A DNA stretch of 64,000 bases from Nocardioides renjunii (lineage in GTDB: Bacteria; Actinomycetota; Actinomycetes; Propionibacteriales; Nocardioidaceae). A program made the translations under genes and the position numbers. The stretch lies in the NCBI RefSeq assembly GCF_034661175.1, contig NZ_CP141058.1, positions 2,294,001-2,358,000 on the forward strand, in the 5' to 3' direction. A model generated the notes under the pieces. It made no database searches. It was not told where the DNA came from and saw only the letters and a list, made by a program, of their open reading frames with translations. Shown one piece after another: positions 53,829 to 63,148 of this stretch (its first letter is position 1; each line of letters begins with the position of its first letter).

Positions 53829-55043
53829 TCAGGGAGAGAGCTGACCGGTGGGGAGGACGACGTCACGGTCGTCGACGCGGGTGACGCGGATGCACGTCGT
53901 GGAGTGCACGTCGCACGCGAGCAAGGCGCGCGAGGCTCCCTTGCGAGCGGAGTAGTCGAAGCTGAGGGCGGCCACGGTGTTCGCGTCGAGCCACTGGTAC
54001 ACGCTGAGGTAGACGCCGCCGGCGGTGGCGTCGTTGGTGCCGGTGTCCGGGGTGAGGACGCGTCGCTCGCCGGTGGCCAGCTCGACCACAGATGGGAGCG
54101 CTGTGCCGTCGAGGATGAGGACGTGCTTCCCGTCGGGGGTGAGGCGTCCTCCTTCTCCTTCGATGGTGAGACCGGTGGTGAGGTCGTTGCCGACGCGTAG
54201 CTGGGGAACGAGGGAGGTGGTGGTCGATCCTTCGCCTTCGTGCGGCGTGAGGATGCTGACGCTGTACAGGAGCAGCCCGGCCTGCACGTCGAGCGTTCTG
54301 CTGGTGGAGGCGGAGGGGTCGGCGGGCAGGAGCACAGGTTGTTCGCCGTCGAGTGCGTTCCAGGCCATGACGCCGTCGGAGTCTGCGACGTAGACGGCGC
54401 GCTCGTCGAGGGCAACGATGAGGCGTCCGTCGCCGCCGTCGGGTACGCCGGCGTTGGTCGGGGGGTTGCCGGGCCAGCTGGCGAGCTCGAACGCGGCCAC
54501 GTCGCCGGTGGCGATGTCGAGGGCGGTGAGGGTGCCGCCATCGGCGGCGTCGACCCAGGCGACGATGTCACCGTCGGAGACCAGCGCGGTGCCGCGGTCG
54601 GTGTCAGTGAGCTGTCCGACGCGGGTGGTCTCGTCGTTGATGACGGTGTGGACACGGCCTCGTGGGTCGGCGATGACGTACCCGCGCGGCGTCTGGGTCA
54701 GGGCGCGGATGCGGACGCCGGTGTCGGTCGTGTGGTCGCCGCCGTGGATCGTCGTGCCGCTGGCGTATGCCACCTCGTAGGTGTGCACGGTGGGGTCGGG
54801 GGCTGGTGTCGGCGTGGGGGCGGGACTGGCGGCGGTGTTGCTGGACTGCAGCGGCGGGTTGGCGGGCGGGTCTGTGCGGGTCGCGTAGAAGGTGGCTCCG
54901 GCTGCGATGACGACCGCAGCGGTCAGGCCGGCGTACGCCCGACGGGCCCAGGGCCGTGGTGGGCGTGTGGACCCGCCCTCGAGGATGTCCGGTAGCGCGC
55001 CGCGCGCGACCGGGCGGTGGTCGGGGTCCGTCATGGGTGTCAT
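53829..55043 (-). CDS. Membrane-anchored protein with beta-propeller-like ectodomain
   Basis: 404 residues: a 25-residue cytoplasmic start, one membrane helix (YAGLTAAVVIAAGATFYATR), a Pro/Thr linker and an extracellular part of about 320 residues with repeated short beta segments (TALDIATGDVAAFEL, LIVALDERAVYVADSDGV, LTPDGKHVLILDG). This pattern fits a beta-propeller of the WD/PQQ kind, but no family is assigned. ATG 55043 is preferred; ATG 55034 is in frame. Two cysteines near the end may form a disulphide. Confidence 0.65.
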   Translation of the reverse strand: MTPMTDPDHRPVARGALPDILEGGSTRPPRPWARRAYAGLTAAVVIAAGATFYATRTDPPANPPLQSSNTAASPAPTPTPAPDPTVHTYEVAYASGTTIHGGDHTTDTGVRIRALTQTPRGYVIADPRGRVHTVINDETTRVGQLTDTDRGTALVSDGDIVAWVDAADGGTLTALDIATGDVAAFELASWPGNPPTNAGVPDGGDGRLIVALDERAVYVADSDGVMAWNALDGEQPVLLPADPSASTSRTLDVQAGLLLYSVSILTPHEGEGSTTTSLVPQLRVGNDLTTGLTIEGEGGRLTPDGKHVLILDGTALPSVVELATGERRVLTPDTGTNDATAGGVYLSVYQWLDANTVAALSFDYSARKGASRALLACDVHSTTCIRVTRVDDRDVVLPTGQLSP

Positions 55044-55202
55044 GGTGCCGTATGCGACGCCACCTGCATCCGATCCTCGGTGCGGCCAGTTCGTGTTGCT
55101 CATCGCGGCGGGGAAGCCGTGGCGCGGCGGCGCGCGGATGCGTACACGCTTGGGCTGCCGGCCCGTGGGGCGCATTCTTGCTCACAGCGAGGCGCAGCGG
55201 GC

Positions 55203-55247
55203 GCAGTGGGCGTAGTGGGCGTAGTGGGCGCAATGGGCGCAGTGGGC
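55203..55247. repeat. Five 9-bp tandem repeats
   Basis: Five copies of G(C/T)A(G/A)TGGGC in tandem, just downstream of the MarR stop codon and upstream of the anchored-protein gene. A multiple of three, but no real gene runs through it. Confidence 0.75.
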
Positions 55248-55250
55248 GCG

Positions 55251-55724
55251 TCATTCATCGCCTGGGACGGACCCGCGCAACCGTTCGAGGTCGTCCTTGA
55301 GGGCCGCCGCTCGGGGCTCGCCCAGCAGATCCGCGATGTCCCTCTCGATCTCCGGCACCAGCTCGCTGAGCACGTCGAAGACCTGACGTCCCCTGGGGGT
55401 GAGGATGACGAGCTTGGCGCGGCGGTCGGAAGGATCCGGCTCGCGGGTCACGTACCCGTGTCCTTCGAGGTAGGCCACGACCTCGGCCATCGCCTGCTTG
55501 GTCACCTGAGCGCGCTTCGCGAGGCTCGCGACCGAGGACCCCTCGTCGTCGACGTGCTGGAAGACGACGGCGTGTGGCGGACGGATGTCCCCGTGCCCGC
55601 GCTCGGCGAGACGCTCGAACGCTCGTCGGTTGAGCACCACGTAGGCCTCGCGCAGCAGCGCAACGGTGTTGGTGCGTCCCTGCACGGGATTACGTGCCCT
55701 ACCCGTTGACATCAGACAAGCCAC
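55251..55724 (-). CDS. MarR-family regulator
   Basis: 157 residues with the MarR winged helix: SVASLAKRAQVTKQAMAEVV as the recognition part and DPSDRRAKLVILTPRGR as the wing. It is divergent from the cupin gene and the gap contains two similar inverted repeats (GACA-N7-TGTC), so it probably represses both genes. GTG 55724 has GAGGAAG 8 bases upstream; ATG 55712 is the alternative. Signal unknown. Confidence 0.85.
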   Translation of the reverse strand: MACLMSTGRARNPVQGRTNTVALLREAYVVLNRRAFERLAERGHGDIRPPHAVVFQHVDDEGSSVASLAKRAQVTKQAMAEVVAYLEGHGYVTREPDPSDRRAKLVILTPRGRQVFDVLSELVPEIERDIADLLGEPRAAALKDDLERLRGSVPGDE

Positions 55725-55735
55725 CTGTCTATCTT
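55706..55735 (+). promoter_or_regulatory. Consensus promoter of the cupin gene
   Basis: TTGACA (55706-55711), an 18-base spacer and TATCTT (55730-55735), followed after 6 bases by ATG 55742. The gene has no ribosome site, so its message is probably leaderless. The first MarR-type operator lies inside the spacer. Confidence 0.8.
55715..55729. promoter_or_regulatory. Putative MarR operator 1
   Basis: GACA-AGCCACC-TGTC lies between the -35 and -10 boxes of the cupin promoter and over the MarR start codon. A bound regulator would block both genes. Confidence 0.65.
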
Positions 55736-55741
55736 CCTCAT

Positions 55742-56224
55742 ATGGACATGCTACCTGTCGAAACGCCAGTTGTGTTGAATTCCGGAGAGCGGCTCGCCAT
55801 GGGCACGGATGAGTTCGTCGTGCTCGCCGACTGCGCCCGTACGGGCGGCGCCCTCTTCGCCGGACTCGTCAAGATGCCGCCTGGCGGCGGTCCGCCCGTG
55901 ATGCACCGCCACGACCCAGGCGAGGTCTACCACGTCCTTGAAGGCGAGTTCGCCTTCTACGTCGGCCCACCCGGGGGCGACATCCGTCGGACGGTGGTCA
56001 GCGCCGGAGAAGTCATGTCGTTGGCCGGCGGCACCCCGCACACGATCCGCAACGAGTCCGACGCCGGCGCCGTCGCGTTCGTCGTCCACGCACCGGGGGC
56101 ACCCATGGAAGGGTTCACCCGAGCAGCCGCAGCATTGGCCGAAGACGGCGACACCACCATGGCGGCCGTGCTCGACATCGCCGCCGAGCACGGGATCGAG
56201 CTACTCGGCCCCCCGGTCGAGTAG
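55742..56224 (+). CDS. Cupin-domain protein
   Basis: 160 residues, single cupin barrel. The metal site can be read in VMHRHDPGEVYHVLEGEFAF: His55, His57, Glu61 or Asp58, and His64; a later His lies in GGTPHTIRN. The family includes dioxygenases and ligand sensors; the role is unknown. ATG 55742 is leaderless behind a consensus promoter and is divergent from MarR, whose second operator copy lies just inside its coding start. Confidence 0.85.
   Translation: MDMLPVETPVVLNSGERLAMGTDEFVVLADCARTGGALFAGLVKMPPGGGPPVMHRHDPGEVYHVLEGEFAFYVGPPGGDIRRTVVSAGEVMSLAGGTPHTIRNESDAGAVAFVVHAPGAPMEGFTRAAAALAEDGDTTMAAVLDIAAEHGIELLGPPVE
55745..55759. promoter_or_regulatory. Putative MarR operator 2
   Basis: GACA-TGCTACC-TGTC, 11 of 15 core positions plus both arms matching operator 1 and offset by exactly 30 bases. 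It overlaps codons 2-6 of the cupin gene. Confidence 0.5.
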
Positions 56225-56291
56225 CGCCCAGCGGAAGCGTCGCTCACGAGTCCGACGACATCGATCCCGTCTCTCCCTAGACCACATACAC

Positions 56292-56327
56292 CCCTCATGC
56301 CGACCCCTCATGCCGACCTCTCATGCC
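56292..56327 (+). repeat. Triplicated CCTCATGCCGAC unit upstream of the hemerythrin gene
   Basis: Two copies of CCTCATGCCGACC and one partial copy (TCTCATGCC) in tandem. Each contains an ATG; the true start at 56345 follows GAAGGA and also reads CTCATGCC, so the unit may have come from duplications of the start region. Confidence 0.55.
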
Positions 56328-56344
56328 CTGTCGAAGGAACACTC

Positions 56345-57595
56345 ATGCCACTGACCGCCCCGCTGTCCCAAGTCATGCTGCCTGGTCAGCACGCTGCGCC
56401 CGAGGGCCCTGTCGACCTGCAGGCGATGTACGTCATGCACCACGCCTTCCGACGGGACCTGCGCCGCTTCCGCGCCGTCGCGGACCGGGTTCCGGCGACC
56501 GACCGGCAGCAGTGGCGGCGCCTGCAGCGGCGGTGGCACTTCTTCGCTACTGCCCTGCATCACCACCACGCAGCAGAGGACGCCGGCCTGTGGCCCCTGC
56601 TCCTCTCCCGCATCGCCGACTCCCCCGACAGCCGAGCCGTCGACGTCCTGCGCGCCATGGCGGCCGAGCACGCCCAGATAGATCCGTTGCTCGCGGAATG
56701 CGCCGACGGGTTTGCCTCGCTCGCCACCGATGGCACGCCCGAAGCCCGCCGAGCTCTTCAGGAGTCCCTCGAGCACGCGTGGGAGGTGCTCGACGGCCAC
56801 CTGGGTCATGAGGAACGCGAAGCGATGGCGCTGCTCCAACGCCACCTGGACGAAAGCGATTGGCGACGCCTGGAGCGGGAGCACTTCCGACCGGCCTACA
56901 CACCGCGCGAGATGTGGACTGTGATCCCGTGGAGCCAGGAAGGTCTTCCCGCGGAGGTCGGCCGCCGAGTGCGCGCCGCCGGCGGCCCAGCGGTGCGCGC
57001 GCTGTGGTGGCTCAGCCGTCGATCGTTCGCCCGGAACGAGCAAGCGGCCTTCGGCACCGCGCGGGACGTCACGGCGCCCCTGGCCGCCGAGCGAGACCCC
57101 CGGCACCCCACATCGACCAGGCAGCGGAGGACGACGGTCGTGGAACTGACCAGGAGCATCGACGTGGCTGTCGGTCCCGACGAGTTGTTCGCATACGTCA
57201 GCGACTTCAACCGGGCCCATGAGTGGCGGACCGAGGTCATCGAGTCCACGATGGAACCACCGGGCTCGATGCAGGCAGGATCCCTGCTGCGCGAGGTAGC
57301 GGTCGTGGCCGGTCGCAGGCTCGTCACCGACACCATCGTCGACATCTTCGAACCGCCCCGCCGCCTCACCTTCGAGCACCGCACCGGCCCGCTGCCCGTC
57401 AGTGGCGAGTACGTCGTCGAGACGCCTCACGCGAGCGCGACGCAGGACGAAGCGACCCTCCACTACACGCTGCGGATCCACCTCACAGGCGGGCAGCGCC
57501 TGCTCGCCCCCCTCCTCACCATGACCGCCCCGAGAACAGTGCAGACATCACTGCGCACGCTGGCCCACGTGTTGAAAGCGGGCCGAGCGAGGTGA
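56345..57595 (+). CDS. Hemerythrin domain fused to an SRPBCC domain
   Basis: 416 residues. Residues about 25-175 are a four-helix hemerythrin domain with the di-iron set: His32 or His33, His72-75 with Glu78 (ALHHHHAAED), His109 (AEHAQ), His152/His155 and Glu156 (GHLGHEE). A linker of about 90 residues leads to an SRPBCC/polyketide-cyclase domain (about 270-416, ELTRSIDVAVGPDELFAYVSD). A di-iron oxygen or nitric oxide sensor coupled to a hydrophobic ligand pocket is an unusual combination. GAAGGA precedes ATG 56345. Confidence 0.8.
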   Translation: MPLTAPLSQVMLPGQHAAPEGPVDLQAMYVMHHAFRRDLRRFRAVADRVPATDRQQWRRLQRRWHFFATALHHHHAAEDAGLWPLLLSRIADSPDSRAVDVLRAMAAEHAQIDPLLAECADGFASLATDGTPEARRALQESLEHAWEVLDGHLGHEEREAMALLQRHLDESDWRRLEREHFRPAYTPREMWTVIPWSQEGLPAEVGRRVRAAGGPAVRALWWLSRRSFARNEQAAFGTARDVTAPLAAERDPRHPTSTRQRRTTVVELTRSIDVAVGPDELFAYVSDFNRAHEWRTEVIESTMEPPGSMQAGSLLREVAVVAGRRLVTDTIVDIFEPPRRLTFEHRTGPLPVSGEYVVETPHASATQDEATLHYTLRIHLTGGQRLLAPLLTMTAPRTVQTSLRTLAHVLKAGRAR

Positions 57596-58140
57596 CCCTC
57601 CCAGCCGGGACGCGTCAGCGCGAACACCACCACTCCTGAGAGCGCCGGCTGACCTCCGGCGACCCAGATGACGTCAATGGTCCAACCGGAATTGCGAGCG
57701 ATGCCCGATGCTGCCTCCGGGCTGCTGACCTGGCGCGCCGCTCCGAGACATACGAAGCATGCCTCCGCGCTGGGGGCGGGTCGAGTCGGCACGAGTCGGA
57801 GTCGGCTCTGACGCGGTCGCATGGACCGAGGCATTCGAAAGGCAGGGCGACCGACCGCCAGCGGACCGTCGGCATGTGGGTCGGCGCCTCCGAGCCGCGG
57901 GCGGTGAGGTGTCTGACGGCGTCGCTGTCCCGCCTGGCGAGGAGCTCACCCGCTGTGGCTGTGACCGCGACCGTCACCGCCACGGCGGGTCGGCGCCCGC
58001 TTGGGCCTCAGGTGGGGATGACCGGGAGGTAGCGAAGCCGCTCGGGGCCGGTGGGGTCAGCTGGACTCGAGCCTGCCCCGCACTGCCACACCTCGTGTCG
58101 GTCCTCGTCGGGCACGACGACCGCCTACCGCCACACGGCG
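57596..58140. other. Gene-poor region, 545 bases
   Basis: Between two convergent genes (hemerythrin fusion and histidine kinase). No protein-like frame, strong hairpin or repeat was found. Confidence 0.5.
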
Positions 58141-59601
58141 TCACGATGCCCTCGGCAGAGTGACTGTGAAGGTGGAACCGCGGGCGACCGATGAGACGCA
58201 CTCGAGGGAGCCGCCGTGCGCTTCCACGAGTGCCCGCACGATCGACAGGCCCAGCCCGGAACCTCCGGACCGACGGGAGCGACCAACATCGGCCCGGTAG
58301 AAGCGGTCGAAGATCCGGTGCTGAACCTCCGCCGGCATGCCCGGCCCGTCATCCCTGACCTCGAGCACTGCCACCCCGTCGGTTGTTGCCGCGGCCACGA
58401 CGATCGCCGACGGCGTGTGCGCGATTGCGTTCGTGACGAGGTTGGCCACGACCTGCTGCAGGCGACCGGGGTCACCCTCCACTTCGACGGGTCCTTCGAC
58501 CTTGAGGTCGAGTCGGCGCTCAGGATGGCCAGCACGCGCTGCAGTGAGGACGTCGTGGGCTATCTCGACAAGATCGACTCGTTCCTTCACCAGTTCGGGT
58601 TGCTGATCCAGGCGCGCCAGAAGCAGGAGGTCCTCGACGATGCCACTCATCCGGTCGGCCTCGCTGTCGATGCGGGACACCACCTCGGCGCGCCGCTGCT
58701 CGACGTCGTTGCGCGCTTCCCGGGCAATGGATGTGCCCGCATCTGACCCTGTGTTCCGTGCGGCCATCTGCGCATACAGCTGGGCGTAGCCCTTGATCGA
58801 GGTCAGAGGGGTGCGCAGCTCGTGGCTGGCATCGGTGGCGAACTGTCGGATCCTCTGTTCGCTCTCGCGCCTCTTCTCGAAGCCACGTTGGATCTCCTCG
58901 AGCATGGAGTTGAGCGCTGTGGAAAGGTCAGCGACCTCGGTCCCCGGCTTGCCCGGCGGCACTCGGGCGGACAGGTCGCCGTGCCGGATCTCGCGGGCCG
59001 CCTCCCGCACGCCGGTCAGCGGGCGCAGACCGATCCGAATGACCATCCGACCCGCCAGCGCGAGAACCGCTAGGACGACGACGCCGATGGCTGCGCCGCC
59101 AACAGCAACGCGGTGGACCGTCAGGTCTGCGTTGCGCAGGGAAATGGCGACCATGACATAGCCCTCCCCGCCGTCTCGGCCGGGCTGATCGAACGCATCC
59201 ACCGACGTGGCCCACGACCCTGAGTCATCCCCGACGACAGCCGCGGCGTCATCATCCGCCCAGTCACGGAGCTCGTCCACTGACGGAACCGGCGGACCCG
59301 TCTGGTCGCCCGGAACCCGACACCGTACGGAGCCGTCGGCCTCGATCACCGTGAGCCTGAAGTCGCTCGGGAGGACCGCCGGGGCGTCAGTGACCTCGCA
59401 GAGTCGCGAGGGTGCGATTGCGCCCGGCCGCACATCGGGAGCCTGGGACAGTCCGCTCACCTGCTCCGCGACCCGACCGTAGAGATAGTCCCGCAGCAGC
59501 ACGGTTCCCGCCACGAGTGAAAGCGCCAGACCCAGCCCCGAGACGGCCAGGACGCCGATCAACAGTCGTGCAGCCAATGACCGAGGGGGCCAGCGCCTCA
59601 C
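58141..59601 (-). CDS. Two-component sensor histidine kinase
   Basis: 486 residues: membrane helix (about 13-33), a 130-residue extracellular sensor domain, a second membrane helix (about 160-185), HAMP (RPLTGVREAAREIRHGDLS), phosphoacceptor His260 in DASHELRTPLT, and a GHKL ATPase (N-box NLVTNAIAH, G1 DDGPGMP, G2 GGSGLGLS). GTG 59601 overlaps the response regulator stop (GTGA). It is last in the efflux operon, so it probably senses a substrate or envelope stress and controls the operon. Confidence 0.92.
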   Translation of the reverse strand: MRRWPPRSLAARLLIGVLAVSGLGLALSLVAGTVLLRDYLYGRVAEQVSGLSQAPDVRPGAIAPSRLCEVTDAPAVLPSDFRLTVIEADGSVRCRVPGDQTGPPVPSVDELRDWADDDAAAVVGDDSGSWATSVDAFDQPGRDGGEGYVMVAISLRNADLTVHRVAVGGAAIGVVVLAVLALAGRMVIRIGLRPLTGVREAAREIRHGDLSARVPPGKPGTEVADLSTALNSMLEEIQRGFEKRRESEQRIRQFATDASHELRTPLTSIKGYAQLYAQMAARNTGSDAGTSIAREARNDVEQRRAEVVSRIDSEADRMSGIVEDLLLLARLDQQPELVKERVDLVEIAHDVLTAARAGHPERRLDLKVEGPVEVEGDPGRLQQVVANLVTNAIAHTPSAIVVAAATTDGVAVLEVRDDGPGMPAEVQHRIFDRFYRADVGRSRRSGGSGLGLSIVRALVEAHGGSLECVSSVARGSTFTVTLPRAS

Positions 59602-60359
59602 GTGGACCTCGGACCAGGGCCCGGACCTGTCGGAGCCGGCAACCGCAACGAGTAGCCGACCCCGCGCACTGTCTGGATGAGGGGCGGGTCGAGGTGGTCG
59701 ATCTTCTTGCGGAGGTAGCTCACGTAGGACTCCACGATCGATCCGTCGCCGCCGAAGTCGTATGACCACACATGGTCGAGGATCTGTGCCTTCGACACCA
59801 CCCGACCGGCGTTGATCATCAGGTAGCGCAGCAGTCCGAACTCGGTCCGCGACAGGTGAACGAGCTCGCCCGCACGCCAGACCTGGTGGCGGTCCTCGTC
59901 AAGCGTCAGGTCGGCGACACTCATCACCGAATCGGCAACGGCCTCGTCCGGGGCCAACGATCTGGTGCGCCGCAGCACCGCCTCGATGCGAGCCACCACT
60001 TCATCGAGAGCAAAAGGCTTGGTGACGTAGTCGTCGCCCCCCTGCGTCAGCCCGAGAATCTTGTCGTGCGTCGCGTCCCGAGCGGTGAGGAAGACCACGG
60101 CCACCTGCTGACCACTCGCTCGGAGCTGCCGGCAGACCTCGAACCCGTCGATGTCGGGCAGGCCGACGTCGAGCACGACCAGGTCCGGTCTTCGCTGCTC
60201 AGCGGCGGCGAGTGCCTCGGCTCCGGTCGAGGCGGTCGTCACGTCGAAGCCCGCGAACCCCAGGCTGCTGCGCAGGAGGTCGGCAATGAACGGCTCGTCG
60301 TCGACCACCAGCAGCGTGGCTGCCTGCGGACGATCCGTGGTCGGCGTCATGTCCACCAT
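59598..60359 (-). CDS. OmpR-family response regulator
   Basis: 253 residues. Receiver domain with the phosphorylated Asp64 in VVLDVGLPD, acidic pocket VVDDE and Lys in TKPF; the C-terminal winged helix has SRTEFGLLRYLM and YVSYLRKKID. ATG 60359 was chosen; ATG 60350 is in frame. It is translationally coupled to the histidine kinase and 55 bases behind the small anchored protein gene. Confidence 0.92.
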   Translation of the reverse strand: MVDMTPTTDRPQAATLLVVDDEPFIADLLRSSLGFAGFDVTTASTGAEALAAAEQRRPDLVVLDVGLPDIDGFEVCRQLRASGQQVAVVFLTARDATHDKILGLTQGGDDYVTKPFALDEVVARIEAVLRRTRSLAPDEAVADSVMSVADLTLDEDRHQVWRAGELVHLSRTEFGLLRYLMINAGRVVSKAQILDHVWSYDFGGDGSIVESYVSYLRKKIDHLDPPLIQTVRGVGYSLRLPAPTGPGPGPRST

Positions 60360-60414
60360 TGTGGCCGCCCCGTCGCCACGGCGGTCGAGATCATCATCGT
60401 GAGGTCGGGTCAGG

Positions 60415-60975
60415 TCACTCGGTCTGAGCGACGACTTCGGCGAGGATGGTGCCCGCATCGTCGACGTCGCCTTCGACGGTGACGGTGTTGCCGGGACGCA
60501 GGTCGGACGTGGCACCTGCGGTCAGCTTGCGGACCTCGGTCGTCGGAAGGGTCACGACCTTGACCGTGCTCCCCGTAGCGTCCTTGAGGTAGAGAGTGCC
60601 GCCGTCGACGACGGTCACGGTATAGGTCGAGCTCCCCCCGAGGGCGGCAAGCTGGCCGGCGTCAGGTATCGCGCCACCACCGCCGGGCGCGGCGCCGCCG
60701 GCCGGGGGCTCGAACCCGTCTGGCAGCTCGAGGCCCTCGGGGAGCTCCATGCCCCCCGGGAGGGCAGACGATGTCTGCTCCTGCATCTGCTGAGTGGTGA
60801 CGATTCCGCCGAGGAAGCCGAGTGCACACACCACCAGTGCAGCCAGGAAGATCTGGGATCGGCGGCTTGCGGGTCGGCGTGGGGACAGCTCGGCTGCCCA
60901 GTCCGTCTCTGGTTCGTGGACGTCCTGCTCGGACGCGTCCTGCAGGTCCTCCTCGCGGACGTCGATCTTGCTCAC
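60415..60975 (-). CDS. Membrane-anchored protein with DUF5666-like domain
   Basis: 186 residues: acidic cytoplasmic part, one membrane helix (FLAALVVCALGFLGGIVT), a linker with short repeats (ELPEGLELPDGFEPP), and a small beta domain (YTVTVVDGGTLYLKDATG, LRPGNTVTVEGDVDDAGTI) of the OB-like DUF5666 type. GTG 60975 has AGAGGAAG upstream; the frame is open to 61014. It lies between the permease and regulator genes and may be a periplasmic-side helper of the exporter or a modulator of the kinase. Confidence 0.7.
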   Translation of the reverse strand: MSKIDVREEDLQDASEQDVHEPETDWAAELSPRRPASRRSQIFLAALVVCALGFLGGIVTTQQMQEQTSSALPGGMELPEGLELPDGFEPPAGGAAPGGGGAIPDAGQLAALGGSSTYTVTVVDGGTLYLKDATGSTVKVVTLPTTEVRKLTAGATSDLRPGNTVTVEGDVDDAGTILAEVVAQTE

Positions 60976-61022
60976 GGCTTCTTCCTCTTCATCATGTCTG
61001 GCGGTCATTGACACATCTCGAT

Positions 61023-62306
61023 CTACTCGTAACGCAGCGCATCGATGGGACGGAGGCCCGCTGCTCGGCTCGCGGGGAAGCTCCCGAAGAACAGTCCGAC
61101 GAGGACCGAGACGCCGAACGCCAGGGCGATGCTCGACGGCACCAATGTGGGTTGCACCCCGACGATCTCGACGTTGCTTCCCAGCACGCCGACCACCACA
61201 CCGACGAGGCCGCCGAGCACCGACAACAGGGTCGCCTCCACGAGGAACTGGGCGAGGATGACGCCCCGGCTGGCGCCGATGGCTTTGCGAATGCCGATCT
61301 CTCGCGTTCGCTCGGTGACCGTGACCAGCATGATGTTCGTGATGCCGATGCCTCCCACCAGGAGACTGATCGCAGCAACGGCGCCGAGGAGGACGGTGAA
61401 CACGTCGCTCGACTCAGTCAGTGCGGACACGATGGTCTCCGAGCTGAGGGTCGACCAGTTGCCCGACTGCCCGCCGGCGAGGTTGTGACGGGCCGCGAGC
61501 ACTGCAGACGTCTCTTCTTGAGCCGCCTCTACAGAGGCGCTGTCCGTGGCCTGAACCGTGATGCTCGAGATCGACTCATATCCCGCCAGTGACTGCTGGA
61601 CTGTCGAGATGGGCGCGATGATGGTGTCGTCCGAGTCCTGGAAACCGACGCTTCCCTGGGCGGCGAGCACGCCCACCACGCTGAGTCTCACGCCGTTGCA
61701 GGTCACGGACTCACCCACGGGATCGACCTCGTCCGGGTCACCGAAGAGGTTCTCCACTACGGTTCGGCCGATGACCGCGACCGGCTGTGCTTGGTTCACC
61801 GCTTCGACGTCGAAGTAGGTGCCGGCAGACACCGGGCTGTTGGACGCCTCGAAGTACGTGGGCCACGTACCGGTGATGCTGACCGAGTGGCTGCTCGCAC
61901 CGACCGTGCAGTCCACCTGTGCAGTCGCCACCGGTGAGGCGCTCTTGACGTGAGGTGCGGCTCGAGCGTCGTTGAGTGCCCGCGCATCGTCCATCGTGAG
62001 GTCCAGACTGGCGATGTCGGTGCCGGTGGACGTCGATTCCTCCTCGCCGCCACCGAAGCCACCGGCCGGTCCGCCCGGACCACCGACAGCCGCGCCGCCA
62101 CCGGCCCCCGTCCCCGTGACGGTGATGGTGTTGCTTCCCAGAGACTCGATACTGTCTTCGACCGCGTCGGCGGAGCCTTGGCCAACGGCCACCAGAAGGA
62201 TGACCGCAGCAACACCGATCAGGATCCCCAGCATGGTCAGCAGGGACCGGACCTTGTTGGCCAGCAACCCCACGACGGCGAACCGGAACACCTCGCGCGG
62301 ATTCAC
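61023..62306 (-). CDS. MacB/FtsX-type ABC permease
   Basis: 427 residues with one N-terminal membrane helix ([18 protein letters not shown]), a large extracellular domain (about 65-300) and three C-terminal helices ([37 protein letters not shown] and a last one). This is the MacB/FtsX plan. GTG 62306 overlaps the ATPase stop (GTGA). The Gly-rich stretch early in the extracellular domain is unusual but seen in actinobacterial members. Substrate unknown. Confidence 0.9.
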   Translation of the reverse strand: MNPREVFRFAVVGLLANKVRSLLTMLGILIGVAAVILLVAVGQGSADAVEDSIESLGSNTITVTGTGAGGGAAVGGPGGPAGGFGGGEEESTSTGTDIASLDLTMDDARALNDARAAPHVKSASPVATAQVDCTVGASSHSVSITGTWPTYFEASNSPVSAGTYFDVEAVNQAQPVAVIGRTVVENLFGDPDEVDPVGESVTCNGVRLSVVGVLAAQGSVGFQDSDDTIIAPISTVQQSLAGYESISSITVQATDSASVEAAQEETSAVLAARHNLAGGQSGNWSTLSSETIVSALTESSDVFTVLLGAVAAISLLVGGIGITNIMLVTVTERTREIGIRKAIGASRGVILAQFLVEATLLSVLGGLVGVVVGVLGSNVEIVGVQPTLVPSSIALAFGVSVLVGLFFGSFPASRAAGLRPIDALRYE

Positions 62307-63148
62307 AGCGACGTCCCAGCGGTCGATCCCGTCGGGGCGCCGCCACAGGCGGACGCAGTAGGCGTCCATGCTTCACGCGTCGGGGGGGCTTCCTCCAGAC
62401 GGACGTCCTCGATGATCTTCCCGTCACGCATCCGGATCACTCTGCTGGCGCGTTCTGCCACCTCGTCCTCGTGGGTGATGACGACGATGGTCCTTCCGGC
62501 GTCATGCACGGCATCTAGGAGGTCGAGGACGTCGGCGGTGGACGTGCTGTCGAGATTGCCCGTGGGCTCGTCAGCCAGGATCAGCGCCGGTTCGCCCGCC
62601 AACGCCCGGGCAACAGCGACGCGTTGCTGTTGTCCACCGGAGAGCTCGTTGGGAAGGTGCTTCGCGCGGTCCGCGACCCCGACCTGCGCCAGCGCTGCCA
62701 GGGCGCGTTCGCGGCGCTCACGGGGCCGGACGCCGGCATACGCCAACGGGAGCTCCACGTTAGCCAACGCCGAGGTACGGCGGATCAGGTTGAAGGACTG
62801 GAAGACGAAGCCGATCAGACGGTTACGGGCGACGGTCAGCTGGGCGTCGTCCATGGCTGACACGTCGAACCCGTTCAGCTCATACCTGCCCGACGTGGGT
62901 ACGTCCAACAGGCCAAGGATGTTCATCATCGTCGACTTTCCCGAACCCGAAGCGCCCATGATGGCCACGTGCTCGCCGTGGGCGATGTCGAGGCTGACCC
63001 CGTCCAGCGCTCGGACCACTGTGGCCGGGTCGTCGCCGTAGACCTTGGCGAGGGACCGCGCCCGGATGACCGGCGCGTGCAGCTCCGCACGCACCGAGCT
63101 CACCGCTTCAGGGACACCTGTCTCGACTTCGCCGGCGGAATGGCTCAT
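62303..63148 (-). CDS. ABC transporter ATP-binding protein (MacB/LolD-type)
   Basis: 281 residues: Walker [11 protein letters not shown]-loop FVFQSFNLI, signature [10 protein letters not shown], Walker [10 protein letters not shown] and H-loop VITHE. About 45 residues at the C-terminus are an extra tail. ATG 63148 overlaps the membrane-fusion protein stop (ATGA), and its own stop overlaps the permease start. With the permease it forms a MacAB-like exporter. Confidence 0.92.
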   Translation of the reverse strand: MSHSAGEVETGVPEAVSSVRAELHAPVIRARSLAKVYGDDPATVVRALDGVSLDIAHGEHVAIMGASGSGKSTMMNILGLLDVPTSGRYELNGFDVSAMDDAQLTVARNRLIGFVFQSFNLIRRTSALANVELPLAYAGVRPRERRERALAALAQVGVADRAKHLPNELSGGQQQRVAVARALAGEPALILADEPTGNLDSTSTADVLDLLDAVHDAGRTIVVITHEDEVAERASRVIRMRDGKIIEDVRLEEAPPTREAWTPTASACGGAPTGSTAGTSL

